In this document: piece after piece, positions 18,416 through 20,092 of the stretch
How positions within the stretch are numbered: position 1 is the stretch's first letter
Layout of the letters: the number at the start of each line of letters is the position of its first letter
Assembly (NCBI GenBank): GCA_002049455.2
Contig: KV919349.1
Span: forward strand, 1-20,092
Direction: 5' to 3'
Length of the DNA: 20,092 nucleotides
Origin: Porphyra umbilicalis
Lineage: Eukaryota > Rhodophyta > Bangiophyceae > Bangiales > Bangiaceae
Notes under the pieces: generated by a model
Databases searched by the model: none
What the model saw: the letters and a program-made list of their open reading frames with translations, nothing else
What the model was told of the DNA's origin: nothing
Position numbers and translations under genes: made by a program

Positions 18416-18597
18416 GCAGTGGCGGCAGCCGCGGCGGCGGCAGAGGGCGCCGACCGCCGGGTGATGGCGTTGTGGCGGCGGCGCGCCCAGCGGAGCTCAA
18501 AGGGGTTGACGTCCCGCCCGCCCGCCGCGGGCGGGGCCGCGCCGCCGCCGGGGGTGGGGGTGGGGGCTGTAAAGGGGCGGGAGCGCTTCTTGGCCAT
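15309..18597 (-). CDS. NOP14: NOP14, small-subunit processome protein, frame broken at two homopolymers
   Basis: Nop14 acts in the nucleolus in the U3 snoRNP/SSU processome, needed for 18S rRNA maturation and 40S assembly. ATG 18597 opens [10 protein letters not shown]; family features follow in order: [15 protein letters not shown] (about 31), [16 protein letters not shown] (about 111), [21 protein letters not shown] (as in EELTHYGQSL), [36 protein letters not shown] (about 450), [34 protein letters not shown] (about 555), [30 protein letters not shown] (about 745), [13 protein letters not shown] and the basic ending [16 protein letters not shown] to [16 protein letters not shown]. Two frame changes are required, at 18097-18112 (16 C) and 15761-15782 (22 G), both one base short; the 25-C run at 18048-18072 keeps frame. 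Corrected length is about 1096 aa against 857 in human, the excess being Ala/Gly inserts. Confidence 0.88.
17702..17734. repeat. NOP14: (GCCGTC)5 microsatellite inside NOP14
   Basis: Five perfect hexamers plus a partial sixth. On minus they encode a Gly-Asp dipeptide repeat in an acidic, presumably disordered segment before [10 protein letters not shown]. The hexamer unit keeps the frame when copy number changes. Confidence 0.85.
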
Positions 18598-18972
18598 GGT
18601 CGGTGCAAGACGAGGGAGGTAGGGGGGTGGAGGGGCGTCTGTGGAGGGGCTTGTGTGGAGGGCGCAACCGGTCGTCTGACGGGGCAACTCCGTGGCTGGC
18701 AAGGGGGGGGGGGGGGCGAATAGGGCGCGGGGGGTCGTGCCCGCGGTCGCCGACGGAGGCGTACGGCGCGAGCGCGCCGCCGGTGTCCGGCACATCCAAA
18801 CTGTGGCATTTTTGTTCCTCGATTCACGGGTACTACCCTCTTGGAGTTGATCCGACGCAATGGAGTGGAATTGACATCAACCTCAAGGAGCAGCCCCAAC
18901 TCTGCGCCGTTGCCGGCCAATGGGCTCCGCCTCGATCGCGACGGATCGTGCTGCCGCCACCCGAGGTAGGAT

Positions 18973-19008
18973 TTGACAATGTCAACCACGAAGCAAAATT
19001 TTGCTTCG
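18973..19008. repeat. Two adjacent palindromes in an AT-richer island
   Basis: TTGACA-A-TGTCAA (18973-18985) is followed three bases later by the perfect 20-bp palindrome CGAAGCAAAATTTTGCTTCG (18989-19008). Such sequences are unexpected against the surrounding GC-rich DNA. Confidence 0.85.
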
Positions 19009-19040
19009 GGTGAAGGGGGGAGGGGGGGACGCCTCTCGTG

Positions 19041-19054
19041 CCTCCACGTGGAGG
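19041..19054. promoter_or_regulatory. Palindromic G-box CCTCCACGTGGAGG
   Basis: A perfect 14-bp palindrome centred on CACGTG, about 450 bases upstream of the NOP14 start. CACGTG is the core bound by bZIP and bHLH factors. Whether it is used here cannot be seen. Confidence 0.35.
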
Positions 19055-19869
19055 TGTGCAGGGGGGAGTTTCGGGGCTTCTGGGGGGGGGGGGTGGGTTC
19101 GGGCGGGGACAGTTCCGCATGCCTGGACTGGTACTTATCCTGCGTGTGTAAATCGTATCCGTGCATGACCGCTGGCCGCCGCCAGTCGGTTGGGTGGAGC
19201 TGGTGGAAGCGGCTCATGCTTGTTGTGCGGGCTCTCCCCTCGCCTTTCCCCCTCCCCACCATGAGGTTCAACGTTCCCCCCCCGCACCCCCTCCCAGAAA
19301 CGCCAATGACGGGCGGCTTTCCCCCCCCTCGGCGCGCTGCTCACCCTCGCCCGCCTCTAAGTGCTGGTCCCAACGGTCGCCGCCGGCCGCCTCCGGTGGC
19401 CGTCCACCCCCCCCACCCCCCCCGGCCCCCATCCACCACGCCGTCGCTGCCGCCGCAGTCGCGGCGGTGTCGGAACGCCGGGCGGGGTTGCTCCGCGTCG
19501 CGCGCCTCTGAGCCGTGGGGGGGCTCGCAGCGGTGGTGGTGGCAAGGGTGGAGGCCGACGCGTCGGGGGGGGGGGAAGACACCGCCATTATGGAGGGGGG
19601 GGGTTATGGGGGGTGTAGGTGTGGGCGGCTCCAGACGTACTCGCCGTTTGGGGATGCCGCGACCGGCAGACGCCGGCCGAGGGGGGTCGGCGACGGAGAC
19701 AAAGGGAAGCAGCGGTGGCTGGAGGGGAGAGCGCGAGGAGCAACGCCGGCCCCGGGTCCCCGGGGCCCGTCAGGACAGTAAGGGTGGGGGACGCAGAAAG
19801 GATGGGAGGGGGCAGTGGCGGCCAGGGGAGCTCCACGAGATGGGGCGGATGGACCCCCTCTGTCAGCGT

Positions 19870-20043
19870 GTCAGATCCAGTGTAAACGATAGATGGACAC
19901 TGACACTGGCCAAGCCAGTGAATCACGTGTTTTTTCTGACACTGTCAAATCCAGTGGAATGCGACCCTGCGCTTCTCTTTCTGCCTACAACTGTTCTGTT
20001 TCTTTTCTCACAGAAAAAAAGTCATGATATGCATCCGACACTG
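19870..20043. repeat. Clustered CCAGTG/GACACTG motifs, possible end of a mobile element
   Basis: GTCAGATCCAGTG (19870-19882) recurs as GTCAAATCCAGTG (19944-19956). CACTGGC-CAA-GCCAGTG (19904-19920) forms a hairpin between them. GACACTG occurs at 19896, 19902, 19938 and 20037. From about 19860 the DNA is clearly more AT-rich than the preceding kilobase and runs off the window, so only one edge is visible. Confidence 0.45.
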
Positions 20044-20092
20044 TCCTGTGCCCATTCTACTTGTTTTTCGCATGAGTTGGTATGGTCCGGTT

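Larger units (their letters stand above)
18598..19860. other. NOP14 upstream region, no supported gene
   Basis: Near the ATG it is G-rich (G14 at 18703-18716). An AT-balanced island at about 18795-19010 contains two palindromes. From 19010 to 19860 the sequence is dominated by short G and C runs. A minus frame with a real ATG (19588 to 19268, 106 aa, MAVSSPPPDASASTL) and a Kozak-like ATG on plus at 19261 (ACCATGAGG) both lead only into low-complexity sequence, so neither is called as a gene. Confidence 0.35.

Noticed and set aside
17979..19271. 430-residue minus frame upstream of and overlapping the NOP14 start
   Set aside because: It starts at TTG and overlaps the NOP14 N-terminus in another frame; only a short middle part looks unusual, reported as a finding.
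1..20092. CRISPR arrays, rRNA, prokaryotic operons, phage or viral genes
   Set aside because: No regular spaced repeats, ribosomal RNA motifs, Shine-Dalgarno sites or viral proteins were seen; introns and gene content are nuclear eukaryotic.

Overview
This is nuclear DNA from a very GC-rich eukaryote. Three genes carry short spliceosomal introns (186-219 bp, all with GTAYGT donors). There are no bacterial operons or Shine-Dalgarno sites, third codon positions are almost all G/C, and alanine, glycine, proline and arginine tracts are abundant. A glutaredoxin-methionine sulfoxide reductase A fusion, a gene form I recall from red algae (Gracilaria), together with the extreme GC and sparse introns, suggests a bangiophyte red alga (Porphyra/Pyropia type). 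That assignment is inference.

Layout. 1-231: 3' end of an unidentified plus-strand gene. 548-3877 (-): large low-complexity hypothetical protein with basic and Ser/Glu-rich N-terminus. 4300-7667 (-): MSH2 mismatch-repair ATPase in three exons, the best supported gene. 8704-11305 (-): signal peptide, Cys-containing ectodomain and multi-pass membrane protein, readable only if seven frame changes are accepted, each at a C/G homopolymer. 11703-12911: about 1.2 kb element with perfect 27-bp terminal inverted repeats (including a TA), subterminal repeats and an internal 57-bp minisatellite; it looks like a non-autonomous Tc1/mariner-type transposon. It sits between the membrane-protein gene and the divergent glutaredoxin-MsrA gene (13477-15006, +). 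15309-18597 (-): NOP14, the small-subunit processome protein, with two homopolymer frame changes. 18598-20092: no supported gene; it holds palindromes, a G-box and, at the right edge, an AT-richer repeat cluster that may be the end of another mobile element.

The genes are ordinary housekeeping functions (mismatch repair, ribosome assembly, oxidative repair) and do not form a joint pathway. In DNA this GC-rich, stop codons are rare, so long open frames occur on both strands; only those with recognisable domains or coherent protein features were kept. Start codons were checked for ATG.

The most informative unexplained signals are the inverted-repeat element, the consistent sign of the homopolymer frame changes, a cluster of CCAAT boxes upstream of glutaredoxin-MsrA, and the repeat clusters at the right end.
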